Assembly (NCBI GenBank): GCA_005800965.1 | Contig: SYEA01000047.1 | Span: forward strand, 1 to 30,689 | DNA length: 30,689 nt | Source of the DNA: Actinomycetota bacterium | GTDB taxonomy: Bacteria > Actinomycetota > Acidimicrobiia > Acidimicrobiales > Ilumatobacteraceae | Direction: 5' to 3' | Part shown: positions 1-8,225 of the stretch, one piece after another | How positions within the stretch are numbered: the first letter of the stretch is position 1 | Layout of the letters: every line of letters starts with the position of its first letter | Translations under genes and position numbers: made by a program | Notes under the pieces: generated by a model | The model's input: only the letters and a program-made list of their open reading frames with translations | Told to the model about the DNA's origin: nothing | Database searches by the model: none

Positions 1-432
1 GAGGATCATGTTTGGCCCGTCGCCATCCGGCCAGGTCATCATCTGCTCGGTCGCCCACCAGTACTCCTCGAGGGTTTCGCCCTTCCATGCGAACACCGGC
101 ACACCATTGGGTTCTTCAACGGTGCCGTGCGGGCCAACAGCCACCGCTGCAGCCGAATGGTCTTGTGTGGAAAAAATGTTGCAGCTCGCCCAGCGCACCT
201 CGGCACCAAGTTCGACGAGCGTTTCAATGAGCACTGCAGTTTGCACGGTCATATGCAGCGATCCGGAGATTCGCGCACCTTTCAGTGGCTTCGAAGCGCC
301 ATACTCTTTGCGCAGTGCGCGCAGGCCGGGCATTTCGTGTTCGGCGAGATGGATTTCTTTGCGGCCAAATGGCGCCAGAGAAATATCGGCGACGCGGTAA
401 TCCTTGCGCTGGGCGAAGGTGGATGATGACAT
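1..432 (-). CDS. ahcY: adenosylhomocysteinase (N-terminal part; runs off the left edge)
   Basis: Adenosylhomocysteinase reversibly hydrolyses S-adenosylhomocysteine to adenosine and homocysteine in the cytosol, relieving product inhibition of methyltransferases. Only the first 144 residues are present and the frame runs to base 1. The family N-terminus is clear: a DYRVADISLAPFGRKEI segment at residues 11-27, GSLHMTVQTAVLIETL at 57-72, CNIFSTQDHSAAA at 84-96, and a DGDGPNMIL end that precedes the conserved Asp-Asp region outside the window. The ATG at 432-430 follows a GGGG tract by about 7 nt and is the only good start. It lies downstream of manB and the Trm112-like gene but has its own promoter-like sequence and a roughly 75-nt leader. 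A SahH gene also lies in the wider manB neighbourhood in Mycobacterium. The C-terminal NAD-binding part is not visible. Confidence 0.95.
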   Translation of the reverse strand, partial: MSSSTFAQRKDYRVADISLAPFGRKEIHLAEHEMPGLRALRKEYGASKPLKGARISGSLHMTVQTAVLIETLVELGAEVRWASCNIFSTQDHSAAAVAVGPHGTVEEPNGVPVFAWKGETLEEYWWATEQMMTWPDGDGPNMIL

Positions 433-434
433 GA

Positions 435-503
435 CTGACCCCGTTTCGATGATTGCCGTTGTTATCTATCGGACTGGGGCCTGCTGGCGCCGAATCGGGT
501 CAG
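435..503 (-). promoter_or_regulatory. ahcY 5' leader closed by a 7-bp stem
   Basis: The predicted leader begins with CTGACCC (minus strand, 503-497) and ends with the exact complement GGGTCAG (441-435). The 3' arm contains the purine tract just before the ahcY ATG. Pairing would close a 55-nt element, which also holds a small CCGATTCGG hairpin, and mask the ribosome site. The SAH riboswitch core is not recognisable, so no class is assigned. A 7-bp complement at this distance could arise by chance. Confidence 0.25.
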
Positions 504-514
504 CCGATGACTTA

Positions 515-543
515 ATTGTAGAGAGCCTAAGTGTATTCGTCAG
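515..543 (-). promoter_or_regulatory. sigma70-type promoter for ahcY
   Basis: On the minus strand a TACAAT -10 hexamer (520-515) lies 17 nt after CTGACG (543-538), a 4/6 match to TTGACA. Predicted transcription start is near 508, giving a leader of about 75 nt before the ahcY ATG. The -35 overlaps the last codons of the upstream Trm112-like gene. Prediction from sequence only. Confidence 0.4.
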
Positions 544-779
544 GCAGTAAAGGTCGGGGTGATACCAGTTGCAGCAATCTTGGCCATCACGCGAGCATGC
601 TCAGCAGCGTCAACAGTGGTGGCTTCATCGATGAGCATCACGGGGATTCCATCGCGCACGTCGTAGCGACGCTGCAACCGTGGGTTGTAGAGGGCATCTT
701 CATCAGCAACGAAAAACAATGGGCCTTTGTCTTGCGGACACGCAAGAATCGCGAGTAGACGGTTATCGATGGTGCTCAT
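540..779 (-). CDS. Trm112-like / UPF0434 (YcaR-type) small protein
   Basis: This 79-residue protein begins MSTIDNRLLAILACPQDKG, the usual opening of Trm112/YcaR-type proteins (LLxILACPxxKGPL), followed by a short beta-rich domain containing YNPRLQRRYDVRDGIPVML, typical of the family. In other organisms Trm112 is an activating partner of methyltransferases; the role of bacterial single-domain versions is poorly defined. Only one cysteine (Cys14) remains in the CPxx(C) position, so zinc binding by a four-Cys site is unlikely. The ATG at 779-777 was chosen because it gives the normal N-terminus; longer in-frame starts would run into manB. It follows manB by 28 bp and is probably the last gene of the DUF3499-to-manB operon. 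Confidence 0.85.
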   Translation of the reverse strand: MSTIDNRLLAILACPQDKGPLFFVADEDALYNPRLQRRYDVRDGIPVMLIDEATTVDAAEHARVMAKIAATGITPTFTA

Positions 780-807
780 ACACCCAATTCTACGAGTCGC
801 AATACGT

Positions 808-2151
808 TCAAGCCGTGATGAGTTGCAGCAGTTCGGCCACTTGAGTTTCACATTGGTCACGAGTTGCGGCTTCAAGATTGAGCCGCAGTAATGGTTCGGT
901 ATTGGATGCCCGCACGTTGAACCACCAATCGCCGCAATCCACCGTGAGACCATCGAGGCGATCCTGGGGATACTGCAAATACTTTGCGGCGACCCGCGCA
1001 ATGACGGCATCGATATCTTTGACCTGGGTGTTGATCTCACCACTGTTGGCGTAGCGCTCGACAGGCTCGCGCAATTTTGACAGCGGCAACCCAGTGCGAC
1101 TCATTTCTTCGAGCACTACGAGGGCAGCAATGAGCCCGCTATCGGCGCGATAGTTGTCGGCAAAGTAATAGTGCCCACTGTGCTCGCCGGCAAACACCGC
1201 ACCGGTGTCGGCCATGATGCCTTTCATGTAGCTATGACCGTTTTGGGTGCGCACACCCGTGCCGCCATTTTCGGCAATCACCTCGCGCACCGAACGAGAA
1301 GAGATGAGGTTGTACAAAATCGTCGAACCTGGGTTGCGGCGCAAAAACACCTTCGCCAAAATTGCCGTCGTCGTGCTGCCCGACATGGTGCGACCAAGCT
1401 CATCGACCAAAAACACACGGTCAGCATCGCCGTCAAATGCCAAACCCACGTCAAAACCGCCGGCCAGCACGCGGGCCTGCAGATCGCGCTGATTGGCAGG
1501 CTGAATGGGGTCGGCCGGATGATTGGGAAACGTGCCGTCCAACTCGCCGTACATGACCTCGAGATCGATCATGTTGAGCCGCTCGAACACTGCTGGCACC
1601 ACCAGCCCGCCCATCCCATTTGCCGTGTCAGCCACGACCTTGAGCGGACGCAAACTTGCGACATCGACGAACGACAACACATGGTCGGCAAATTCGGCGA
1701 GCAGATTGCGTTTGGACACCTTGCTCGGGTCACCGACGATGTTGGTCCCGAGTGCAACGCGCGCAAGTTCACGCACCTCGGCCAGACCGCTGTCGATGCC
1801 AATCGACTTGGCGCCCGCTTTGCACATCTTGATGCCGTTGTATTGCGCCGGGTTGTGCGAAGCCGTGAACATCGCGCCCGGCAGGTCCATGTTTCCGCTC
1901 GCGTAGTACAACAGATCCGTACTGGCCAGACCCAAGTTGACGACCGTTGCCCCACATGCTGTGACGCCGTCTTCGAAGGCAGCCACCAAACTTGGCCCCG
2001 ACGGGCGCATGTCGTGGGCAACCACCACCGAGGTGGCCTTGGTGTACTGCGCAAATGCCACCCCGAAGGCACGCGCCAACGCCTCGTCAAGTTGATCTGG
2101 CACGGTGCCACGCACGTCGTAGGCCTTCACGACCGCATCGAGATCTGGCAT
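808..2151 (-). CDS. manB: phosphomannomutase / phosphoglucomutase
   Basis: This 447-residue alpha-D-phosphohexomutase interconverts mannose-6-phosphate and mannose-1-phosphate (possibly also the glucose phosphates), feeding GDP-mannose synthesis. All four signature loops are present: the phosphoserine loop TASHNP at 96-101 (Ser98 is the phosphoryl carrier), the metal loop DGDADR at 240-245, the sugar-specificity loop GEHSGH at 322-327, and the phosphate loop RASNTEP at 414-420. Length and order are those of the bacterial ManB/CpsG group. It starts 10 bp after the upstream membrane-protein gene, so co-transcription is likely. The GDP-mannose pyrophosphorylase gene that would use its product is at 17474-18430. 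In Mycobacterium ManB is next to a DUF3499 gene; here two genes intervene. PMM versus PGM preference cannot be fixed from sequence. Confidence 0.95.
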   Translation of the reverse strand: MPDLDAVVKAYDVRGTVPDQLDEALARAFGVAFAQYTKATSVVVAHDMRPSGPSLVAAFEDGVTACGATVVNLGLASTDLLYYASGNMDLPGAMFTASHNPAQYNGIKMCKAGAKSIGIDSGLAEVRELARVALGTNIVGDPSKVSKRNLLAEFADHVLSFVDVASLRPLKVVADTANGMGGLVVPAVFERLNMIDLEVMYGELDGTFPNHPADPIQPANQRDLQARVLAGGFDVGLAFDGDADRVFLVDELGRTMSGSTTTAILAKVFLRRNPGSTILYNLISSRSVREVIAENGGTGVRTQNGHSYMKGIMADTGAVFAGEHSGHYYFADNYRADSGLIAALVVLEEMSRTGLPLSKLREPVERYANSGEINTQVKDIDAVIARVAAKYLQYPQDRLDGLTVDCGDWWFNVRASNTEPLLRLNLEAATRDQCETQVAELLQLITA

Positions 2152-2161
2152 CGCAGTGAGA

Positions 2162-4639
2162 CTAGTTGGCGATATTCGTCTGACGCCCGCTACGGCGCCA
2201 ACGCACCAGCACCACGATGCCGACGATGCTCAGCACATAGGCAAACACATCAAGTAGCGACCAACCGAAACTCAGTTTCACGTCTGTTTGGGTGGGTATG
2301 ACCACCATCATGTTTGGCGCCACACGATATGGCCCTTTGGCACCCGACACGTTCCAGTTGGGAAAGTAACTGGTGCGCACCAAAACTGGTGTACCAATTT
2401 TGTCGACACTAAACGAAACACTGCTACGACCTTGCTCGACGTCGGACACCACGATTGGCTCGAGATTCACCACGTCAATCGGCTGGGTGGGCAGCACGAC
2501 GTCGACGCGTCGCGACGACTCGTCAGGCTCGCCGATTCGGCGATTCATATCGATGGCAATGTCGATTCGTTGCCACTCACTAGGGCCAGAAGCCGCCGGC
2601 ACCGCCGGCCAATCATTGGGATTTTGCAACCAACTCGTGCCAATTTCTAGCCATCGCTCTTTGGCATCACCTGGATGGCCCATGTCGGCTTGGCTATCAG
2701 TGCGGCCACCCACAACTACGGGCTGCACGGTGAGCGGCACCACCAGATCGCTCGCGGCAACTTCGTAAATCACCCACGGTCCGCTCCGCGCGATTTCACG
2801 CAGCGCTGGTTGTGCAGATGCCTCACGCACCGCCTCGGGTGTAAAGCCCATGTAGTAGCGCACGCCAAGTTCCTGCAAATAGCGCACGCCGAGTGCGGCG
2901 TTGTTGTCGTCATATCGCAGTTCGCGAACTGGGTTGCTGCTTTGTTTTGACATCGCAGCCGCAGTAATGAAGTGGTACGGCGTCGTGCCCGAGGCTTCAA
3001 AGAACAAGCCTTCCATGCTGCCGATACAGCCGTCAGTCCAGTGCGGCAACAACATGAGGCCCATCGTGGTGCCGTACTTGTTGAGCTCACCGTTGTTTTC
3101 CCACAATGCCCGGCCACACCCGAGACGCGGATCCTCGCCAATTTGTTTCATCGTCTCGACAATCGCGCGATATTCGCCGTAGGCATTTTTGCCTTCATAG
3201 CCGGTGAAGTTCCAACGAGCCCAGCCATCGACGAAACCGTCGTTGGAACTCGGAACGCTGAATGGGCCGATGCCATAGCGCACGCTGCCATCTTGCGCCG
3301 TGCGCAAAGTGGCGAGTGGCAGTTCTTGAAAACGAAAACCAACGATGCTTATGGCCAAAAGTGTGACAACAACGGCGGTTGCAACATTGAAATTCAACCG
3401 ACCGCGAGGCGACGGCGCGAGCGTTTGCACTTCTCCGGTCTTGGCCACGCGGGCCGCGGCACGCTCGAGACTGGCAAAGCGAGCGACTGCGATCACGGTT
3501 TCGTAGATGCCAATCATCATGAGCATGTAGCGCAGTAGATACAAGAACGGCAAGATACGCGGGTTCCACAACAGCCCGATGATCGGCAAACTTTCGCGGG
3601 CGACAAACACCCCGATTGCCAAAATGACGCCATAGATACCCATCCACGACGCCGTGCTGTTGCGTCGCCATAAGGCCGACAAAAACCCGACGATGGCAAA
3701 GCCCGTGATGACCACGTCAAACACCGTGTGTAATGGAAAGAACATGTCGATGAACGACTCGCTGTAACCCGTCGGCTGCGGCTCGTACTTCATATCGGTC
3801 ATATACGAGTGGTTCAGAACAAAGGGCACCACCCAGAAAGCCGACAACAAGATCGCCGTGCCGATGACCGGCAGGCCGAACCTCCACTTTGCTGCATCAC
3901 GGTGCATCGCCAGGATGAGCACGTAGCCCAGGAACACGAACAACAACACGATGCCGTGACTGAGTGCAGCCAGCGCCAACAGCAGCGTGGCGGCGATTCG
4001 ATATCTACCGGTCTCCAGCCCGCGGATGAACACCCCGAAGCCCAGAATCGAAAAAGCGAGCGCGATGGAAAACGAGAACTCCCCCGCCATGGTGGAGGCA
4101 ATGTTGCCGCCGTAAATGGTGAAACTCTCATCAAACAAAAACACGGTGCTGGCCACCACCAACAACTCCGGAATCGGGAAGACCAGCCGGGCCAACTTGG
4201 CGAATAACCACGTGCACACAGGCAGCGCCAACAACCCCGCCACCGCAACCAACTTCAAGGCGATGCCGTAAGGCAGCACGATGTCCAACAGCAGAATGAA
4301 AATCGCCGGCACCACCATGTAGAAGCGATAGATCGGCAAACCTGCATACCAATCATTGCTCCACCCCGACAAACGGAATGACGTCAACAGGTGGTCGCGC
4401 AAATACGCCGGGCCGTACACATGAGCGCCCATGTCGCCACCGGTCGGAGTGTTGTTGCGAAAGATGAGCGACGGCTGCAAGGTGAAAAACACCATCAGCG
4501 TCGTGAACACGATGATGGCGGCGGCCAGCGCCAACTGGGTGCGACGCTCAACGAAGATCGCCGCGGCGACCGACATTCTGGTTTCGGAAGACGCGTCGTC
4601 GGTTAACGCGCTGTCGGTCGGCAAGTTGGGGTTCGTCAT
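2162..4639 (-). CDS. large multi-pass membrane protein, GT-C-like
   Basis: This 825-residue protein has a short polar N-terminus, a first membrane helix at about 35-55, a first outer loop carrying GGDMGAH (67-73), then many hydrophobic segments to about residue 440. A large soluble region follows (about 440-780), and one C-terminal helix ends in a basic tail (WRRSGRQ). An Asp-containing first loop followed by many helices and a C-terminal extracytoplasmic domain is the layout of GT-C glycosyltransferases and the PTPS-related membrane family; the loop near residue 730-760 (SYFPNWNVSGAKGPYRV) is typical of such proteins. A role in transferring lipid-linked mannose or another sugar outside the membrane would fit the adjacent manB, but this is inference. 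No substrate can be named. It begins 24 bp after the CPBP gene and lies 10 bp before manB. Confidence 0.8.
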   Translation of the reverse strand: MTNPNLPTDSALTDDASSETRMSVAAAIFVERRTQLALAAAIIVFTTLMVFFTLQPSLIFRNNTPTGGDMGAHVYGPAYLRDHLLTSFRLSGWSNDWYAGLPIYRFYMVVPAIFILLLDIVLPYGIALKLVAVAGLLALPVCTWLFAKLARLVFPIPELLVVASTVFLFDESFTIYGGNIASTMAGEFSFSIALAFSILGFGVFIRGLETGRYRIAATLLLALAALSHGIVLLFVFLGYVLILAMHRDAAKWRFGLPVIGTAILLSAFWVVPFVLNHSYMTDMKYEPQPTGYSESFIDMFFPLHTVFDVVITGFAIVGFLSALWRRNSTASWMGIYGVILAIGVFVARESLPIIGLLWNPRILPFLYLLRYMLMMIGIYETVIAVARFASLERAAARVAKTGEVQTLAPSPRGRLNFNVATAVVVTLLAISIVGFRFQELPLATLRTAQDGSVRYGIGPFSVPSSNDGFVDGWARWNFTGYEGKNAYGEYRAIVETMKQIGEDPRLGCGRALWENNGELNKYGTTMGLMLLPHWTDGCIGSMEGLFFEASGTTPYHFITAAAMSKQSSNPVRELRYDDNNAALGVRYLQELGVRYYMGFTPEAVREASAQPALREIARSGPWVIYEVAASDLVVPLTVQPVVVGGRTDSQADMGHPGDAKERWLEIGTSWLQNPNDWPAVPAASGPSEWQRIDIAIDMNRRIGEPDESSRRVDVVLPTQPIDVVNLEPIVVSDVEQGRSSVSFSVDKIGTPVLVRTSYFPNWNVSGAKGPYRVAPNMMVVIPTQTDVKLSFGWSLLDVFAYVLSIVGIVVLVRWRRSGRQTNIAN

Positions 4640-4663
4640 ATGTGGGGTGTGGCTACATCATGT

Positions 4664-5446
4664 CTAGGTCAGTGCAAGAAAAGCGAGCCCAGTGGCGTTA
4701 AACGCTAGGTGAGCCGTGACCGACATGCCGAGGCGTCCAGTCAACTGAAACGCAATGCCCAAGACGAGAGCGAAGGCAAACAACCCCGGCAGCTCAGCCA
4801 CGCGACCATGGATGCCAGCAAACCAGGCCGCTGCAATGACGACGGCTGCCACATGGTGGATTCGACTCGACAAACCTGCCTGCACAAAGCCGCGATACAC
4901 GAGTTCTTCCACAAGCGGTGCACCAACAACCACGATCAGTGCCAAGACCACCAGCCAGGGCCCGCGTGCCGAGTCGTACAACCCGCGAGCGCGATCTTCC
5001 ACCTGCGCCACGTCAAAGACCCCGGGAAACCACGTGCGAAATGGCCAGGTGACGAGCCCCACCAGCAGCACTTGTGACAGCACACCAATTGGCACGCCCC
5101 ACAAATCCACGAGGCGAAAGCGAAAATGGAAATCCTGCGCAAACGAACCAGTCCCTGCTCGCTGCGAAAACATCACCAACAGCACAAGTTGTGGCACCCA
5201 CAGCGACATGGCGCCGGCCAATAAAAACCAATCAGGTTGCTCACTCGTATCTTGCGAAATGTCGAACGCCGCCACCAGAAATATTTGCAACGCCGTTGCA
5301 GTGAGATAGGCGCCAATCCAGCCGAAGGCCAGCCACGCCAGCGAGTAGCGCACCCGCGGTGTTGTTGCGGACGCTACCTCGTGAGCAAACACCCGCTGCT
5401 CGAATGGACGTTCACCAAATGGCGGATCCCAAGTGGGATGAGGCAC
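4664..5446 (-). CDS. CPBP-family intramembrane metalloprotease
   Basis: The protein (260 residues from the chosen start) is a CPBP (CAAX-protease/bacteriocin-processing, Abi-like) membrane protein. Its three motifs are intact: EExxxR as EELVYR (180-185), FxxxH as FAGIH (209-213), and HxxxN as HLAFN (246-250), all in predicted membrane helices. These residues form the glutamate-base/metal site of the Rce1-like fold. An in-frame extension to 5602 exists but would lie across the DUF3499 gene, so I chose the GTG at 5446-5444, five bases after the DUF3499 stop. It is co-oriented and probably co-translated with DUF3499 and the membrane protein that follows. Substrate is unknown. Mycobacteria carry a different metallopeptidase gene near DUF3499, so a membrane protease here may be a replacement (inference). 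Confidence 0.88.
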   Translation of the reverse strand: MPHPTWDPPFGERPFEQRVFAHEVASATTPRVRYSLAWLAFGWIGAYLTATALQIFLVAAFDISQDTSEQPDWFLLAGAMSLWVPQLVLLVMFSQRAGTGSFAQDFHFRFRLVDLWGVPIGVLSQVLLVGLVTWPFRTWFPGVFDVAQVEDRARGLYDSARGPWLVVLALIVVVGAPLVEELVYRGFVQAGLSSRIHHVAAVVIAAAWFAGIHGRVAELPGLFAFALVLGIAFQLTGRLGMSVTAHLAFNATGLAFLALT

Positions 5447-5451
5447 AGCGC

Positions 5452-5682
5452 TCAGCCAGCGAGCTGGCTCGGCAGCACCACGCGGAAGCGGTTGCGGCGG
5501 TCTTCTAACCGCCAGCCACTTGGTGGCGCAAAACGTTGCCCGTGACGCTCGCACAAGTCGTAGGCGTGCGGGTCGTTGAGTTCGGCCAAGTCGTCGATCC
5601 AAACGGTGGCCGTGGCATATTGATACGACAGGGTCATCACAGCGGGTTCATTGCAGCATGCACGCGAACAGCGACGACGCAT
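5452..5682 (-). CDS. DUF3499 family protein
   Basis: This 76-residue protein matches the actinobacterial DUF3499 family: MRRRCSRACC at the start, then a LSYQYATATVWIDDL strand region, YDLCERH (41-47) and a GWRLEDRRN segment. Cys5, Cys9/Cys10, Cys44 and His47 look like a small zinc-binding site, but function is unknown. The ATG at 5682-5680 was chosen because the conserved Cys motif begins immediately after it. It has no Shine-Dalgarno but is preceded by TACTTT exactly 6 nt upstream, so a leaderless transcript is likely. It would be the first gene of the operon running through CPBP protease, membrane protein, manB and Trm112. DUF3499 beside manB is also seen in Mycobacterium (Rv3258c-Rv3257c, from memory). 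Confidence 0.88.
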   Translation of the reverse strand: MRRRCSRACCNEPAVMTLSYQYATATVWIDDLAELNDPHAYDLCERHGQRFAPPSGWRLEDRRNRFRVVLPSQLAG

Positions 5683-5688
5683 GTGACT

Positions 5689-5694
5689 AAAGTA
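5689..5694 (-). promoter_or_regulatory. -10 element (TACTTT), leaderless start of DUF3499 operon
   Basis: TACTTT fits TANNNT and lies 6 nt before the DUF3499 ATG. No Shine-Dalgarno is visible. One of five such placements in the window. Confidence 0.4.
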
Positions 5695-5741
5695 CCGATT
5701 TTTATCATTCTTTCGGTGGATGCCTCGTGCCGACACAGCCT

Positions 5742-5747
5742 TAGCAT
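5742..5747 (+). promoter_or_regulatory. -10 element (TAGCAT), leaderless start of ftsH
   Basis: TAGCAT (4/6 to TATAAT) sits 6 nt before the ftsH ATG at 5754, where no Shine-Dalgarno exists. This supports that ATG as both the transcription and translation start. A TATCAT at 5703-5708 is an alternative -10 for a leadered transcript. Confidence 0.4.
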
Positions 5748-5753
5748 GACCAC

Positions 5754-7715
5754 ATGGCGAACCTCCCCCCACCGCCCCCACCACCTCCGTCGCGTAATCC
5801 GAGATCTCTCCGCGACCGCTTTCGTGGTTCTGGGGACAGCGACAAACCCGGCATGCCGCGCTGGCTGGTCTGGGCACTCATCGCTGTTGCCGTCGTGTTG
5901 CTGGTAGGCCCACGGTTATTGCCGACGCCCGAGCAAACCCGGCTGACGTACACCGAATTTCTCGACCTCGTCGAGCGCGGGAGTGTTCGCGAAGTCACCA
6001 TCAACAACTTGAATAACGAAATCTCGGGCAAGTTGACCGACTCGCGCAATTTCGTCACCACTGGCGCCAACACATTGTCGGATGCCGACGAACAACTGCT
6101 CAAGTCAAAAGGCGTCGATTACGACTTTTCGACCCCGCAGGGAAACTTCTTCACCAACATCATTCCCATCTTGTTGCCGTTCTTTTTGATCATGGGCTTT
6201 TTCATCTGGATGCAACGTCGCGCCATGGGTCAAGCCGGCAACATCATGTCAATTGGTCGCAGTCGTGCCAAGCCCTACCAAGCCGACAAACCGTCCACCA
6301 CATTTGCTGACATCGCCGGATACGAAGGTGTCAAGCAAGAAATTCGTGAAGTGGTCGACTTTTTGCGGATGCCGGACCGCTTCAAAGAAATTGGTGCGCG
6401 TGTACCCAAAGGTGTGCTGCTCGTCGGGCCTCCTGGAACCGGCAAAACATTGTTTGCGCGCGCCGTTGCCGGCGAAGCTGGAGTGGGGTTTTTGTCGGTC
6501 ACGGGTTCTGACTTCATGGAGATGTTCGTCGGTGTTGGCGCGTCACGCGTGCGCGACTTGTTTCAGCAAGCGCGCAAGATGGGTCGAGCCATCATCTTCG
6601 TAGACGAAATCGACTCCATCGGTCGCAAACGTGGTGCTGGTTTGGGTGGTGGGCACGACGAGCGCGAGCAAACGCTCAACCAAATGCTGTCAGAGATGGA
6701 CGGATTCGAAACTTCAGACGGTGTGGTCGTCATGGCGGCCACCAACCGCCCCGACATCTTGGACGCTGCACTGTTGCGACCTGGGCGCTTCGATCGCCAG
6801 ATCATCGTGCCGCTACCCGAGGCTGAAGAGCGTCAGGCGATTTTGAAGGTGCACTCAACGGGCAAGCGCATGGGCGCCGATGTCGACCTAGAGACGATGT
6901 CCAAAGCCACCCCCGGAATGAGTGGCGCCGACTTGGCCAACCTCGTTAACGAAGCAGCACTCATCGCCGTGCGACGCGGTGCCACCGAAATCGAGCGGAT
7001 CGATTTTGAAAATGCCCGTGATCGCGTGGTCATGGGCGCGCGTCGCGAAAGTCTTGCGCTCAATGCCGAAGAAAAACGCGCCGTGGCATTCCACGAAGGT
7101 GGTCACGCCGTGTTGTCCACCGTGTTGCCCAACAGCGACCCGCTCCACAAAGTCACGATCTTGCCGCGCGGCATGGCACTGGGCGTTACATGGAGCCTGC
7201 CCGAAGAACGCCACACTTATTCACGCGAGTATTTCTTGGACATGATTTGCAAGGCCATGGGTGGACGAGTTGCTGAATCCATCGTGTTCGGCAGCCTCAA
7301 TAGCGGCGCTGCGAACGATCTGGAACAAGCAACATCAATCGCACGTCGCATGGTGCGCGAATGGGGCATGAGCGATGCCGTTGGCCCCATGGCGTGGTCG
7401 GGGCAACAACAAGTGTTCCTTGGCGAAGATCTCATGACCTCGGGTCGTGAATACAGCGACGAAACGGCAAAGAAAATCGACGATGAAATCTCTCGCATTC
7501 TGCGCGAACAAGAAGAGCGGGCCCGCGTCACGTTGCTCAAGCACCGCCGTGGGTTGGACCTCGTTGCCGAAGCACTGCTCGAACACGAAACCGTGGACGG
7601 TGCGACCGTAGCCAGACTCATTCAACAAGGCCTTGGTGCACCCACCATCCACGAAAAAGTGCCGGAGAAAAACCCGGACAAAATCACCGACAAAGTTGAC
7701 CCCGAGCGCGACTAA
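5754..7715 (+). CDS. ftsH: ATP-dependent zinc metalloprotease FtsH
   Basis: This 653-residue membrane AAA+ protease degrades unneeded or damaged membrane and cytosolic proteins. An N-terminal tail has eight consecutive prolines (5-12), followed by TM1 (37-54), a periplasmic domain and TM2 (134-154). The AAA module has Walker A GPPGTGKT (225-232), Walker B IIFVDEID (280-287), the FVG pore loop and a second region of homology ending GRFDRQ. The peptidase site is HEGGH (447-451; HEAGH is more usual) with the third zinc ligand in NDLEQAT (Asp522), so it should be active. The C-terminus has a charged KNPDKITDK tail. It is divergent from the DUF3499 operon and ends 3 bp from the convergent thioredoxin-like gene. 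Its presence splits what is otherwise a cell-envelope gene block. Confidence 0.97.
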   Translation: MANLPPPPPPPPSRNPRSLRDRFRGSGDSDKPGMPRWLVWALIAVAVVLLVGPRLLPTPEQTRLTYTEFLDLVERGSVREVTINNLNNEISGKLTDSRNFVTTGANTLSDADEQLLKSKGVDYDFSTPQGNFFTNIIPILLPFFLIMGFFIWMQRRAMGQAGNIMSIGRSRAKPYQADKPSTTFADIAGYEGVKQEIREVVDFLRMPDRFKEIGARVPKGVLLVGPPGTGKTLFARAVAGEAGVGFLSVTGSDFMEMFVGVGASRVRDLFQQARKMGRAIIFVDEIDSIGRKRGAGLGGGHDEREQTLNQMLSEMDGFETSDGVVVMAATNRPDILDAALLRPGRFDRQIIVPLPEAEERQAILKVHSTGKRMGADVDLETMSKATPGMSGADLANLVNEAALIAVRRGATEIERIDFENARDRVVMGARRESLALNAEEKRAVAFHEGGHAVLSTVLPNSDPLHKVTILPRGMALGVTWSLPEERHTYSREYFLDMICKAMGGRVAESIVFGSLNSGAANDLEQATSIARRMVREWGMSDAVGPMAWSGQQQVFLGEDLMTSGREYSDETAKKIDDEISRILREQEERARVTLLKHRRGLDLVAEALLEHETVDGATVARLIQQGLGAPTIHEKVPEKNPDKITDKVDPERD

Positions 7716-7718
7716 TGC

Positions 7719-8201
7719 TCAGGCCGTAGGGCCAGCACACTCACTATTGGGAAGCTGCGGATCGCGACAACGAGCCATCGCCGCCCACACATCGGTGGCA
7801 CTAATCGGGCCGAGATGCCCGAAGCCCACAACGCCACGTGAATCGGCAACCACCAATGTGGGCACTGCATCGATGCGATAGCGAACATGCAAAGCACGGT
7901 CGCGGGCGAACTCCACTTCTTGCACGACAACTTGACTGCTGGCCAACACGGTGGCCTTGCGCACCACGTCGGCGCAGGTGTTGCACGTTGCTGATGTAAA
8001 CACCACTACCAACCATTGCGCAGATGTGCCGTCAAAATCGGCGCGATTGAGTTGGGCCGGAAGCGAACCACGCGGCTGGGTCGGGGCTGCAGGCGTGCGA
8101 CGACGTCGCCAGGCAACGGCGGCTGCGACACCGACCACCGCCCCGATTACGGCCAAGCGCACCGCAAGGTCGACCTCTGCAGCGAACAGCACTATGCCCA
8201 C
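7719..8201 (-). CDS. membrane-anchored thioredoxin-like protein
   Basis: This 160-residue protein starts with one hydrophobic helix (about 12-30) followed by WRRRR, a stop-transfer signal that suggests a cytoplasmic C-terminal domain. That domain has a thioredoxin fold signature: WLVVVFTSATCNTC (63-76) with the CxxC pair Cys73/Cys76, and the cis-proline loop VPTLV (113-117). It should act in disulfide exchange or redox sensing; the partner is unknown. The GTG at 8201-8199 is used because an in-frame stop lies just upstream. It follows the DUF5719 gene by 24 bp and is probably the third gene of the GT2-DUF5719 unit. Topology by the positive-inside rule is my inference: if reversed, the domain would work on extracytoplasmic thiols. 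Confidence 0.8.
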   Translation of the reverse strand: MGIVLFAAEVDLAVRLAVIGAVVGVAAAVAWRRRRTPAAPTQPRGSLPAQLNRADFDGTSAQWLVVVFTSATCNTCADVVRKATVLASSQVVVQEVEFARDRALHVRYRIDAVPTLVVADSRGVVGFGHLGPISATDVWAAMARCRDPQLPNSECAGPTA

Positions 8202-8225
8202 GTGCTCATGACTGTGCCCATGCAG

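Noticed and set aside
433..508. SAH riboswitch upstream of ahcY
   Set aside because: The conserved core as I know it is not present; only a closing stem was found, reported separately with low confidence.
1171..2301. Long open frame on the plus strand opposite manB
   Set aside because: Antisense shadow created by codon bias of manB, which has all family motifs; no recognisable domain and very high His/Arg content.
5447..5602. Longer start for the CPBP protease
   Set aside because: Would be translated across most of DUF3499 in another frame; the Arg/Pro-rich extension looks like a shadow, and a GTG right after the DUF3499 stop fits operon structure.
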